From Piromyces finnis (taxonomy: Eukaryota > Neocallimastigomycota > Neocallimastigomycetes > Neocallimastigales > Neocallimastigaceae), in contig MCFH01000144.1 in NCBI GenBank assembly GCA_002104945.1, positions 1-25,780 on the forward strand: a DNA stretch of 25,780 nt, in the 5' to 3' direction. Each line of letters opens with the position of its first letter. The stretch's first letter is position 1. Of this stretch, positions 13,131 through 23,453 are shown in pieces. Under the pieces are notes generated by a model that made no database searches, was not told the DNA's origin, and saw only the letters and a program-made list of their open reading frames with translations. Made by a program: the position numbers and the translations under genes.

Positions 13131-16100
13131 CTCTACAAAATAATTCTACCAATTCCAAGAAAAATCAACAAGATAGGGTAACCTCAAATTTTAAATTATC
13201 GTTTGAACTAGACACAAAATTCTTATAGACTCCGGTTCTACACTTAATCTAATAGATGCCGACTATTGCAACGATCACAATATTCCCTACCACTATGAAG
13301 AAGATTTACCCAACGTATCGGTATTGGTGGTAGCCAAAAACTGTTCGGAGTTACTCCACTTCTTAATCTTCGCTACATGGATCACCTATGCCGTACTGTC
13401 TTTTACGTTACTGATCTACCTGTATATCCTTGTATTCTAGGTCTACGTTGGCTTAAGGAACATAATCCAAGTATTGACTTTGAAAATAATAAATTATCCT
13501 TGGTTCTTCATATTGCTTGGATCATTGTATGACTCTCCCTTCGAATGTTCCCGATTCCATCAGGAAACTTCTGTTTTTTCTACTGATTGCAATAACTCTT
13601 CTTCCGTTTCTTTGCCTATTTTTATTGACAAACCTAAATCTTCTTTTTCAATTCTAAGTTATCTCATTCTCGTAATCCCAAAGAAAATCGTTCTAAATCT
13701 GTCTTAATTAACAATGAATCTGTTAACGATCCTTTATCACAAGAGACTTGTACTGTCATGGCTTCTAATATATCTCTTTCTAAAGTGATTCTTGTTCACC
13801 AAAAAACTCTTTAAAGACTCAAATCCTACTACTAAACTTCCGAAGGAATAGAATCATATATGGACGTCTTTAGCGAATCTTCTGCTGCTCAATTACCACC
13901 TCATCGTCCTTATGATTGCCAAATAAACCTAATCGAAAATGCCAAGCTATTTTATGGACCAATCTACCCACTAACAGACGAAGAAACAAGAGTTTTGAAG
14001 GATTATATCGATGAAAACCTCAAAAAGGGTTTCATTAGGAAATCCAAATCTCCTGCTGGTGCGCCTGTACTTTTCGTTCCTAAAAAGAAGGTGAACTCCG
14101 TCTTTGTCAAGATTATAGGGAACTCAACAAAATTACCATTAGAGATTCCTATCCTCTACCTCTGATTCAAGATATGCTAGAGCATCTTGGTAAAGCGAAA
14201 ATCTTCTCAAATTGGATTTACGATCAGCATATAATTGGTCCGAATCAAAAAGGGTGATGAATATAAAACAGCTTTCACCTGCAAATTCGGCCACTTTGAA
14301 TACCTGGTAATGCCATTCGGACTGAAAAACGCCCCCGGCTGTTTTTCAGCATTTTATCAATGATGTTCTGGAAAATATTCTAGGGATTTTTGTTTATTCA
14401 TATATTGACGATTTAATTATTTTTTCTGAAAACCATAAATCCCACATTAAGCACGTTATCGAAGTCCTGGATCGCTTAAGAATGCTGGGTCTTTATGCTA
14501 AGCTTGAAAAGTGTGAATTCTTTGTTTCCTCTATTGATTTCCTTGGTCATCGGATATCCTCTGAAGGTATACATATGGACCCCAATAAAGTTTCTGCTAT
14601 TATTAATTGGCCAGTTCCGTCCAGTGTCAAGGAAGTTCAATCTTTTATTGGCCTAGCCAACTACTATCGTCGGTTTATTCCTAATTTTGCCAAAGTTGCA
14701 CAACCCCCTTCACAGACTACTTCGTAAAAACGTTAAATTTGATTTTTCCTCTGAAGCTCTTGATGCATTTAATACCATTAAATCATTAATTTCATCTGCT
14801 CCCATCCTGTCTCACCCAAATCGTGATCTTCCCTTTATTGTTGAAACCGGACTCTAGCAACTTTGCTATAGGAGCAGTTCTGTCTCAAAAATCTCCTGAT
14901 GATAAAATGATCCATCCTGTCGCTTTCTATTCAAGATCTCTTACTTCCGCTGAAAGAAACTATCCTATATACGATAAAGAACTTTTAGCTATTGTTAATG
15001 CTCTTGAAACTTGGCGACATTTTCTCAAAGGTGCTTTAACCCGTTTACTATTTATTCAGATCATCGAAACTTACTATATCAAAAGAAACCGGAAAAAATG
15101 TCACAACGTCTTGTTCGTTGGGCCTTTTCCTTTCCGAATTTAACTTTAAAATTCTCTACCGCTCTGGTTCATCTAATGGTAAACCTGATGCGCTTTCACG
15201 AAGACCTGATTATATGGATTCCTCTCTTCCTTCTGATGCTCCTTTTTCGGTTTTACGCCCTGAGAATTTCTGCGCTTTGATTTGTTCCATTTCTTCTCTT
15301 AATGATGAAATATTATCTGAATATGTGAACGACTCTTTTACATTGACATTTGCAATTTTCTTGAAAATAAGAATCTCCCAGCTCCACATCCACAAAGTAA
15401 TAAATTCTCCCTTAGTATAGTTTTCTTCTTTTGATAGTAGAATCTATGTCCCTTTAAATGCCGTCCCTCCGTTTTGAAACTCTGTCATGATTCCCCTCTG
15501 CCGGTCATTTTGGTATCCGCAAAACTATTTCTTTGATCTCTCGTGACTTTTGGTGGCCATCCATTTCTATTGATGTTAAGAATTATATCCGATCTTGCGA
15601 GATTTGTTGCCGCTCCAAGCCTTCTCGTCATAAACCATATGGTTTACTTCAACCCCTTGAGATTAGTGACCATCCTTGGGCTTCTATTTCTATGGATTTA
15701 TTACTGACCTCCCTCCTTCGGATGGATTTAACACTATTCTTGTTGTAGTTGACCGCCTTACTAAAATGTGCCACCTCATTCCCTTTAAAGGTATTCCTTC
15801 TGCTTCTGATACTGCTTTTGCTTTTTGAATTATATTTCAAAATTCACGGTCTCCCCTCTGAAATTATTTCCGATAGAGGCGCGCAATTCACTTCGAAATT
15901 TGGAAATCTATTTGTCAATCTTTGGACGTCAATGTTAAATATTCTTCACCATATCATCATCAATCCAATGGCCAAACGGAGAGGGTAAACTCCGTTGTTG
16001 AACAATATTTAAGATGCTTTTCTAATATAAAGGAACAAACTGGATCAACTTTCTTCCATTGGCAGAATTCAGTTACAATAATGCTGTTCAAGACTCAACA

Positions 16101-16706
16101 AAATTCTCACCATTCTTCCTAAATTATGGTTATCACCCAAAATACTCTCCGGTAATTCCTGACCAAACGAATGTTCCAAGAGCTGAAGAGTTTACAAGAG
16201 ACTTTGAAGACCTAATGGAGAAACTAAAAGAAAACTTAAAGAAGGCCATCCAAGTTCAAAAGAAATATGCCGACAAGTATAGACAAGAACCTCCGACATT
16301 CAAGACTGGTGACAAAGTATGGTTGGATAGCTCCTTGATAATTCATAAAGGAAATAAAAATTTAATCCTAGGAAACTTGGCCCGTTTAGGATAATTAGTA
16401 AAATCTCTAATCTCACTTATAATTAGAATTACCAAAATCGCTGAAGATTTACCCAATTGTTCATGTTTCAAACTAGAACCGTATTATGAAGATAGTTTTG
16501 GAAGAATCAAAGATCCACCTCCACCTATAATAGTAAATGAAGAAGAAGAATACGAAGTAGAAGAAATACTTGATAAAAGAAAGCATTATGGGAAGATTCA
16601 ATATCTAATAAAATGGAAAGGTTATCCGCTTTCAGAAGCATCTTGGGAACCTGAAAGTAATTTAAACTGCGATGAACTAATTAAAAACTTTAATAATTCA
16701 CATTAG
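13131..16706 (+). CDS. Element B Pol: protease, RT, RNase H, integrase, chromodomain
   Basis: The polyprotein copies and integrates the element. The protease motif [12 protein letters not shown] has its DSG at 13228-13236. RT runs from about 13900 ([35 protein letters not shown]) through [14 protein letters not shown] to the catalytic YIDD at 14401-14412 and FLGHRI. RNase H follows ([12 protein letters not shown] at about 14850, YDKELLAIV at about 14973). Integrase has an HHCC module (GHFGIRKT...CEICC, about 15500-15615) and DDE residues in SMD (about 15690), SDRGAQFTS (about 15870) and [14 protein letters not shown] (about 15970). The chromodomain ([28 protein letters not shown]) ends at TAG 16704. 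Eight or more frameshifts occur, none removing a catalytic residue. Chromodomains direct integration to marked chromatin. Confidence 0.93.
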
Positions 16707-16809
16707 TAATAGTTATTAATTTAAAAAAAAATTAGTAATTGATAAGAGAAAAAGAGAATAGAAAATAGAAAATAGAAAATGAAAAAATATATTTATAATT
16801 TAATATTCA

Positions 16810-16856
<47 letters not shown>

Positions 16857-16915
16857 AAATGTATTCACTCGTTTCAATTATTTCTTTTATAATAAAGTAA
16901 CAAATAAATTTAGTT
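16707..16915 (+). other. Element B 3' non-coding region with A36 tract
   Basis: AT-rich DNA follows the pol stop. It includes four gaaaata-type repeats (about 16757-16783) and a run of about 35 A at 16817-16851. The equivalent tract in element A suggests that an internal A-tract before the PPT is shared within the family. Confidence 0.55.
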
Positions 16916-16936
16916 GATTCGTCTGGTATCCGAATC
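16916..16936 (+). promoter_or_regulatory. Conserved pre-PPT hairpin, element B copy
   Basis: GATTCG and CGAATC pair around the loop TCTGGTATC, ending 14 nt before LTR-B. The copy is identical to that of element A and related by compensated stem changes to that of element C. Confidence 0.78.
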
Positions 16937-16950
16937 CTGGAGGAGGACCA
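16937..16950 (+). promoter_or_regulatory. Polypurine tract of element B
   Basis: CTGGAGGAGGACCA lies directly before the 3' LTR (TGTAACG at 16951), in the position where the plus-strand primer is cut. Confidence 0.8.
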
Positions 16951-17346
16951 TGTAACGAATCATAGAAATTAGTAACCTGTCTTAGTGGTTAGTAACTAAG
17001 ACCTTGGTTGAACTACTCGAGTTCGAAACCTCATTAATATCTTTTTTTAATTATTAAAATATTTATAACGAATTTTACCAAAGAAGATAATTTCTGATTG
17101 GCTTAAAAAATTAAGTTGTAAAATTTTTATAAATTTACTTTTAAAACATTTATATAAATACGAGTGAAATTCTCAAAAAATTATTGGGAATTCGAGTTTT
17201 TATTAACAAGAAATTTTATAATAAAAATAAAATATTAAACACTAACCTGTTATAATTTGTTAAGTGTTCAATAATAAAATTTTTATTGCTTTATTATTTT
17301 CCTTTTATATATTTGTGTTTTATTTATTGAACATTAGTTCTTTACA
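16951..17346 (+). repeat. LTR-B, 3' copy
   Basis: It starts TGTAACGAATCATAG and ends TTAGTTCTTTACA. It repeats the tRNA-like boxes (box A 16978-16988, box B 17021-17029), the TATA word and the closing hairpin of the 5' copy. Its first bases TGTAACGAATC agree with LTR-A better than those of the 5' copy do. Confidence 0.93.
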
Positions 17347-17690
17347 ACACACTCTAATGTATCAAATATATATGTATTTTTTTAATAATGTTTATTTATT
17401 AAATTTATTATTATAATACGACTAACTCGCTAGGTCAGTGTATTATCAAACTAAAGACGAAATAAAAAACTAATTTTTATTAATTAATAAAAACACTAAA
17501 GAACTATTTTATCTTTCTTATTCTCTCTTTATACATGAAAATATTTTTTTTTTTTTTTTTAATACAATTTGATAAGTGAATTAATTACTTAATGATTGGT
17601 TATAAAATATAATTATGAAATTTTCATTAATCTAACCTTAATGATTTTCTAGTCTAACCCTTATCATTAGATATACCTCATTACACCCAG

Positions 17691-20600
17691 GATGCTTCAG
17701 ATATCGGGTATCCTTTCCATTTAATTAGGTATTGGACTTTACCATAATATCTTCTTTGTCCAATATCTCTCAACTTCAATTCTTCATTATTATCCACAAT
17801 AACTGGTGGAGGTGGCGGTTGCTTTCTTTTGAACTTATCTTCATGTAGGGTTCCAATTCTGAAACGTGGATGACTGGATGAATACGAATTTCTTTGGTAA
17901 CTCCAATTTGAAAGAAACTGGAGAAATTTTTTCAATTACTCTGTACGGACCAAGTTTTCTAGGTTTTAGCTTCTTATTGCCATTCCGCAATATTAGAGAA
18001 CTGTTGATCCAGACCTTATCATTTACCTTGAGTTCAGGAGCTTTACATCTATGTTTGTTTGCAAATTTTTCTTGTTGATTAATAGATTTCTTAAGTTATC
18101 TTAAGAGTTTTAATTATTCTTTGAATTTCTTGTAAATTCATCCGCAATTGGTACTCGGTACGACTTGGTAAGATTGGAGAATGTTTCGGATTATAGCCAT
18201 AGTTAGCAAAAAATGGTGAAGTTTTAGTAGATTCTTGAACGGCATTGTTGTAACTGAATTCGGCAAGATGTAAGAATTTGTACCAATTGGAACCTTTATA
18301 ATTTGAGTAACACCTTAAGTATTGTTCTACACGGAGTTTACCCTCTCCGTCAGCCCGTTGTTTGGTGGTGGTAGGATAAGAAATTTTAGGTTTATATCGA
18401 AAGATTTACAAATAGAATTCCAGAATTTAGAGTGAATTGAGTACCTCTATCCGAAAAATTTCATTTGGTAATCCGTGGAGACGAAAAACGTTGATCATGA
18501 AAGCATCAGCAGTATCGGAGGCAGAAGAATGTTCTCAAAAGGAATAAAATGACATAATTTAGTTAATCTATCAGTGACAACGAGAATGCAAGTATACTTT
18601 GAGAAGTGGAAGATCTGTAATAAAGTCCATAGATACGGAAGACCAAGGACGTTCAGCAATTTCCAAAGGAGAAGAAATCCATAAGGTTTGGTCGAGAGTC
18701 CTTTGAACGGCAGCATATTCACAGACTTTACATATTCTTTAACATCAACAGAGAGAAAAGGCCACCAAAAGTCACGACAATGAGAGAAGTAGTTTTCTTC
18801 AGTCCGAGTGTCCAGCGGAGGGTGAGTCGTGACAAATCTTAAGAACTTCAAACGACAATCATGAGGACATAGATCCTATCATTGAATAATAATACACCAT
18901 CTTGGAATTTAAAGTTTTCGATTTGTGAATGAGTATTGGTGGAATTTGAGTTTCTAAGTACTTGCATACTTAAAGTAGAATTTATCATCTTTGCTATTTG
19001 AAATGATTTTGTCATAAAGGGTTGTTATCTAGAACCAGGGCACAAAAGTTTTCAGGTCTAAGAACGGAATTTGAGTATCATAGAATCCTAAAATTTTCTA
19101 AGTAATCTGGTCTTCTGGATAAAGCGTCAGGTTACCATTAGCAGAACCGACCGATAGACATAATGAAGTTAACTCGGTAAGAAACAGGACCAACGAACTA
19201 TCTTTGGGTCATTTTTTCGGGTTTCTTCTGGTAGAGCAAATTCCTGTGATCCGAGAAAATTTTGAAAGGCTGAGCAGTCCCTTGAGTAAATGACGCCAAT
19301 TTTCTAAAGCAGCTACAATTGCTAAAAGTTCTTTATCGTAGATCGGATAGTTCCTTCCAGAAGAACTAGCGATCTAAAGAAGAATCTACAGGGTGAACAG
19401 AATTGTCTTTTGGATTCGTTTGGGAAAGGATGGCACCTATAGCAAAATTACTTGCATCCGTTTCAACCATGAAGGTATATCGCGATTCGGGTACGCAAGG
19501 ACAGGAGAAGAAACAAACTTAGTTTTGATTATATTGAATGAATCTCACACTCAGAGAGAAGCAGAATTTAACATCCTTTTAAGTAATGCATTAAGTGGTT
19601 TGTGCAAGATCAGCAAACCTGCAATGAATCTTCTATAATAATTAGCTAACCCAAGAAATGCTTGAACTTCTTAACGTTTCTAGGAGTTGGCCATTCCAGG
19701 ATAGATGCAATCTTTTTAGGATCCATTAAAATACCATCAGACGATATACGATGACCTAAAAAATCGATAAATGGGACAAAAAACTCACATTTTTCAAGTT
19801 TTGCATAAAGTCCCGCTTTCTAAGTCTGTTAAGTACTTCTTACTTGCATAACATTGTTTCAAATTTTCCGAAAAAAATAAGTCATCAATATAACTGAAGA
19901 CAAATACTCCCAAATTCCATCAAGCACATCATTAATGAAATGTTGGAATACTGCAGGCGCGTTCTTCAAACCAAACGCATTACAGTAATATTCAAAGTGT
20001 CCATATTTGCAAGTAAAAGCAGTTTGAATTCATCACCTTCTTTTATCCTCACAAGATTGTAAGCTGATCTTAAATCAATTTGGAGAAGATGTTGCTTTTA
20101 CCTAAGTGCTCCACATATCGTTAATTAGTGGTAAAGGATAGGAATCACGGACTGTGATTTCATTCAATTTCCTATAATCTTGACAGAGACGTAGTTCACC
20201 ATTTTTTTGGAACAAAGAGCACTGGGGCACCTGCCGGTGATTTGAAGTCTAATGAAACTTTTCGCAAATTTTCATCAATATATTCCTCATACCATTGATT
20301 CTTTATCCGTTAAGGGATAAATTGGTCCATAAAAAAGTTTAGAGTCCGGCTAAGAGGATTTCACAGTCGTATTGCCTATGAGGCGGCAATTGTTCAGCGG
20401 CTTTTCATTAAATACATCTTTCAAAGCTTGAAGTTCAGCAGAAGAATAACTTCTTTATTGTTTGTAGGCTTGATGGTGGAATCGTGATTTTTGGAGAACT
20501 TTTTGTTAAATCATGGATATAAGAATTGTTGAAGTGCTACAAGAAGGTTTGGAATCATTAGAAATAGAAGAAATAACATAAGTAGGGCACGTTAGGAATA

Positions 20601-20990
20601 ATAGAGCAATGTGACAGACAGAAATTTGAATTAAAAGATATTCTTTTTCAACGAAGTTAATATTAGGGTTGTGTTGATGTAGCATTCACACTAAGATGCC
20701 GCAATATCCCGAAGGTCTACGATATAGATATAGCTTTACATTGGTGGTTTTTGTATTTGATCGAAATTGGGATAGATTTACCTAAGATTGTTGTTCCCAC
20801 CCAATGCCAGAGATTTTGTTGAAAGAGACGGATTTATCAAAAGGAATATTATTTTCTTCGGCAAAGACCACATCTAGTAGGTTAAGTTGGGATCCTGAAT
20901 CAATTAGTAATTTGTATTCACGGAGACGTCGAAGTATTGAGTTGGAAATCAAAGACTGGCTGTTTCAGATTGGGTTTCGGAGAATCTTAT
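17691..20990 (-). pseudogene. Element A Pol: protease to chromodomain, broken by insertion G
   Basis: Read from right to left, the protease has LLIDSGSQLNLL with DSG at 20893-20901. RT has PIYPLTDKES (about 20310), LRSAYNLVRIKEGDEF (about 20040) and the catalytic YIDD at 19881-19892. RNase H has DASNFAIGAILSQ (about 19440) and [15 protein letters not shown] (about 19220). Integrase has CHDSPSAGH (about 18815), a first-Asp block before 18610, an EIF-DRGTQF-like block near 18440-18460 and [12 protein letters not shown] (about 18240). Then follow LEPYMK and the chromodomain [21 protein letters not shown], which ends in a stop created by G (TGTAATGAGG). Frameshifts are frequent as elsewhere in the window. 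The G insertion disables the chromodomain independently of any sequencing error. The remaining chromodomain codons are at 11210-11271. Confidence 0.9.
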
Positions 20991-21762
20991 TCTAGGCTTC
21001 TTTTCAGGCATAGTGTTAAAATATGAATCCCAGCTGATTTTCATTTTTATTTCTTTTGGGCAGTTATTTAACTTATGATCAGGAGAACCACAATACAGGC
21101 AGAGATTTCCTTAATTCTTCTAGCTTTTTTCTGAGGAAAGCGGTCCATAAGTTCTTATTTCTGAGTGCAAGGTTTTCTATTGCTTCAGTTCTTCGTTTGA
21201 GTAGTGTTAATAGAATGATTGTTGTTGAAAAATCTTCTATTGGTATCGATTCTAGAATCGATTCTTGATGCAATAACTTGTAAATTTAGCAACGTTTGTG
21301 GACCGGGAAACATTTCTAAAATCCTATTGGCGACTTGATCTTGTAGTCCAGCTAAGAAGGCATCCATTTTCGCACTTTCGTTCCAAGAAGAGTCATCGGA
21401 GTATCGGTTAAATTCAAGAATATATTTTGAATCTCACCGATTTTCCTTTGCTTTATAGTTCGAAGTTTTTGATTAGCCACAAACGTTGAGTCGTTGTCAC
21501 CAAACACAGATTTAAGCTTGGCAACGAATGAGTCATAATTTAGTAGGCATTCGTCATGGTTGTGAATTAATGATGCAGCCCAATTTAAGGCTTCACCATA
21601 TAGTCTCGAAATGATATAAACGATTTTTGCTTCGTCATCCGCGTAACGCTCTGGGTAGACCATAAAGATTAATTCTATTTTAGCGAGAAAACCCTTAAAG
21701 AAACGACGATTTCCAGCGAAACCATCCTTCAATGTAGCATTATTCATCAATTCTTCATCCAT
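20991..21762 (-). CDS. Element A Gag
   Basis: Homologue of element B Gag. It starts MDEELMNNATLKDGFAGN at 21762 and stays in frame for about 135 codons through FLAKIELIFMVYPERYADDE, LYGEALNWAASLIHNHDE and FVANQKLRTIKQRKIGE, so it is better preserved than the B copy. After a shift it continues KMDAFLAGLQDQVANRILEM and FPGPQTLLNLQVIASRIDSR (about 21250-21370), then the CCHC knuckle CLYCGSPDHKLNNC (about 21054-21095). It lies between the decamer-repeat leader and the protease; a gag-pol boundary is not defined because of indels. Confidence 0.88.
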
Positions 21763-22034
21763 TTTCTTTATTTTATTTTATTGATAATATCTAATTTTAA
21801 TTTAATTTAATGAGTATAATGTATCCAAAAGAATCCAAAAACAAAATCCAAAAGAGTCCAAAAGAGTCCAAAAGAGTCCAAAAGAGTCCAAGAGAGTTCA
21901 AGAGAGTCTAAAAGAGTCCAAGAGAGTTCAAGAGAGTCCTAAAGAGTTCAAGAGAGTTCAGTAAGTTTAAAAAAAAAAATATATATAACAAATTAATCAA
22001 GGTAAAGGGAATATGTTACAACCGGTGTTTTTAT
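21763..22034 (-). other. Element A leader
   Basis: Short non-coding leader between the 5' LTR (right side) and gag. Directly after the LTR (minus strand ATAAAAACACCGGTTGTAAC) no TGG-type tRNA primer site is visible. Half of the leader is the phased decamer array at 21821-21960. The module shared by the leaders of B and E is absent here although A and B have related Gag and Pol. Confidence 0.65.
21821..21960 (-). repeat. Fourteen phased decamers in the leader of element A
   Basis: Fourteen consecutive 10-bp units of the type aagagtccaa fill 140 bp with no slip in phase. Variants alternate between aaaagagtcca, agagagttca and agagagtcta classes. On the element's sense strand the unit reads like GGACTCTTTT. 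The 10-bp period equals about one helical turn and is not a multiple of three, so it is not a coding repeat. Confidence 0.9.
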
Positions 22035-22548
22035 TGTAACGTGTATCTATATAAAAATTTACTAATATATGAATTCATAAAATTTATATAGAAAAATATT
22101 ATTTATTTCCCTATAGGTTGATATAATTTGTTTAATTTTATTAGAAAATTGTTTTATTAATAATTATTTTTATTTTTAAAAATTAAAGTTACAAGTTAAT
22201 AAAAACACACCATTTAATTTTTTGATTCAAACCACTTCTATTTATACTTTTTCTAAATCTGAAGTGGCTAAATAAAAATTCAATTTTCTTTCGAAATTAT
22301 TCTTTAAATTAATTAAAAATTACATAAAATGAATCCCGTGATAAAAATACAATAAATATTTAATTTTTCGAATATTCGAACTTATTCTTTTTTCGAATAA
22401 GTTCTATAAGTTTCTATAAGTCATAAATTAAATTGTTAAATAAATAATTTAAAATAAAATTTAGATCAGGGTGTGAGTCGAACCCGAGTGATCTATATTG
22501 ATGTCTTAAATACTAACCATTAAGACAATATTAAATTTCTAATAGATT
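22035..22548 (-). repeat. LTR-A, 5' copy, lacking its outermost bases
   Basis: Matches 10439-10946 from TGTAACGTGTATC (plus strand) to taatagatt. The last bases of the other copy (cgttaca) are absent because LTR-E starts with TGTTAAGG at 22549. It keeps the tRNA-like boxes on the minus strand: box A 22517-22527 and box B 22475-22483. Confidence 0.9.
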
Positions 22549-23253
22549 TGTTAAGGAACCAACAAATAATGTTATTCTTGTCATAATTAATGATTATGAC
22601 CTAATCCATTATTGTTCCTAAATATATGAAAACTTTACAATATTCTTATTTGTAAATTAATGTATACACTTAAATTATATTTAAAATTATTAATAATTAT
22701 TTTTATTGAACTTAAATTTTATTTTATTAAACTTAAAAATTAATTTAGTAATAATAATATATTGAAAATTATAGTTTATTGAACTTTTAGTTTAATTTAT
22801 CAAGTTAATGAATTTTTATTAATTAAAATTATGAATAATATTTCTGTAAAATAGTAAAATTCTTTAGTTAAATATATTTAAAGTAAACTTTTAATGTATG
22901 TTAATCAATTTAATAATATGTATAAATATTTATTATAATAGTAATGTAATTTTATTATTCATTTAAAAGTAATTTAAATACTAAAATTAATGTAAATAAT
23001 TAAAGACTAATTCTTTTAATTAACACTACTTAATTTTTTACAAAAAGTATAAAAAGGTGTATATTATAAGAATTAGAGAATATACAGATATTTTTATTTT
23101 TTTTTTTTATTTTATTTTATAAATTTATATTAATATCTTAATAAAACAATTTTATTAATAAAACAATTTTTCTTATTTCATTTTAATATTTTTTTGAGTA
23201 TTAATAAATTTATTAATATTTTATAAATAAAAGTAAATTCCTCGAACCGTAAC
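22549..23253 (+). repeat. LTR-E, 5' copy
   Basis: The LTR starts TGTTAAGGAACC and ends ACCGTAACA, with inverted termini TGTTA/TAACA. A nested palindrome lies at its start (aggaac...gttcct around gtcataat...attatgac, about 22553-22619). A TATA word (tataaaaag, 23048-23056) stands about 90 bp before two AATAAA signals (23140 and 23157), which suits a U3-R-U5 arrangement. No tRNA-like boxes were seen. Confidence 0.8.
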
Positions 23254-23261
23254 ATAAAAAT

Positions 23262-23278
23262 TGGTGGAGATATCGGGG
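23262..23278 (+). promoter_or_regulatory. tRNA primer-binding site of element E
   Basis: TGGTGGAGATATCGGGG lies 8 bp after the LTR end. It has the form of the complement of a tRNA 3' end: TGG for CCA, one discriminator base, seven acceptor bases (GGAGATA) and the start of a T-stem. The primer tRNA would begin GGAGATA-like at its 5' end; its identity is not known. Confidence 0.7.
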
Positions 23279-23453
23279 AATAATATTAATAAAATTATTA
23301 ATACATAGGATAAAGTAATATTAAAATATTACTAAAATATTATATAAATTTCTTAAAATTTATTACCCTTCAAAGTTATAGGTAATATTTATATTACTGT
23401 TGAAGCTTTAAGGTATAATATTTAGTAGAACTGAATTAGTACGCTTTAGAAGC

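Larger units (their letters stand above)
11302..17346 (+). mobile_element. Element B: complete plus-strand Ty3/gypsy chromovirus with TSD acaca
   Basis: This 6,045-bp element has LTRs at 11302-11693 and 16951-17346 and perfect duplications acaca at 11297-11301 and 17347-17351. Domain order is gag with a CCHC knuckle, aspartic protease, RT, RNase H, integrase and chromodomain, which is typical of chromoviruses. It is the innermost layer seen, inserted into G. LTR differences are mainly one-base indels, so it is probably the youngest insertion. No tRNA-complementary TGG site follows the 5' LTR (aaaaaactcctaaaat), so priming may differ from element E; self-priming as in Tf1-type elements is possible but not shown. 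Confidence 0.95.
11273..17685. mobile_element. G: solo-LTR-like insertion (363 bp) in the chromodomain of A, split by element B
   Basis: The left piece 11273-11301 starts TGTAACGAATATATAA; the right piece 17352-17685 ends CCTCATTACA. Removing B and one TSD copy gives 363 bp with TGTAAYG/CRTTACA ends and no coding capacity. The perfect 5-bp duplication cccag flanks it (11268-11272, 17686-17690). The right piece holds A/T homopolymers and a short GC-richer patch near 17418-17440. Orientation and parent element are unknown, since no full copy is present. Confidence 0.85.
10439..22548 (-). mobile_element. Element A: minus-strand Ty3/gypsy chromovirus, disrupted by G+B and by E
   Basis: Near-identical LTRs at 10439-10946 (508 bp) and 22035-22548 bracket gag, protease, RT, RNase H, integrase and chromodomain on the minus strand. 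The left flank 10434-10438 (attta) is the expected TSD. The right LTR stops at taatagatt, whereas the left copy goes on cgttaca; element E starts there. The chromodomain codons are split by insertion G (TSD cccag), which contains element B. With G, B and the visible E removed, A would be close to 5.7 kb. The two LTR copies differ mostly in homopolymer length, so the insertion is young even though the element is now physically broken. Confidence 0.9.

Noticed and set aside
15210-15840. Minus-strand open frames
   Set aside because: Antisense to the RNase H and integrase coding region of element B.
12369-16706. Programmed ribosomal frameshifting in element B
   Set aside because: Frame changes occur at many places, also in host RPB2, so none can be singled out as programmed.
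21821-21960. CRISPR-like array
   Set aside because: Units are 10 bp, contiguous and without spacers, inside a eukaryotic retroelement leader.
22035-22560. Intact TSD for element A on its right side
   Set aside because: The expected attta is not there because the LTR is cut by element E before its end.
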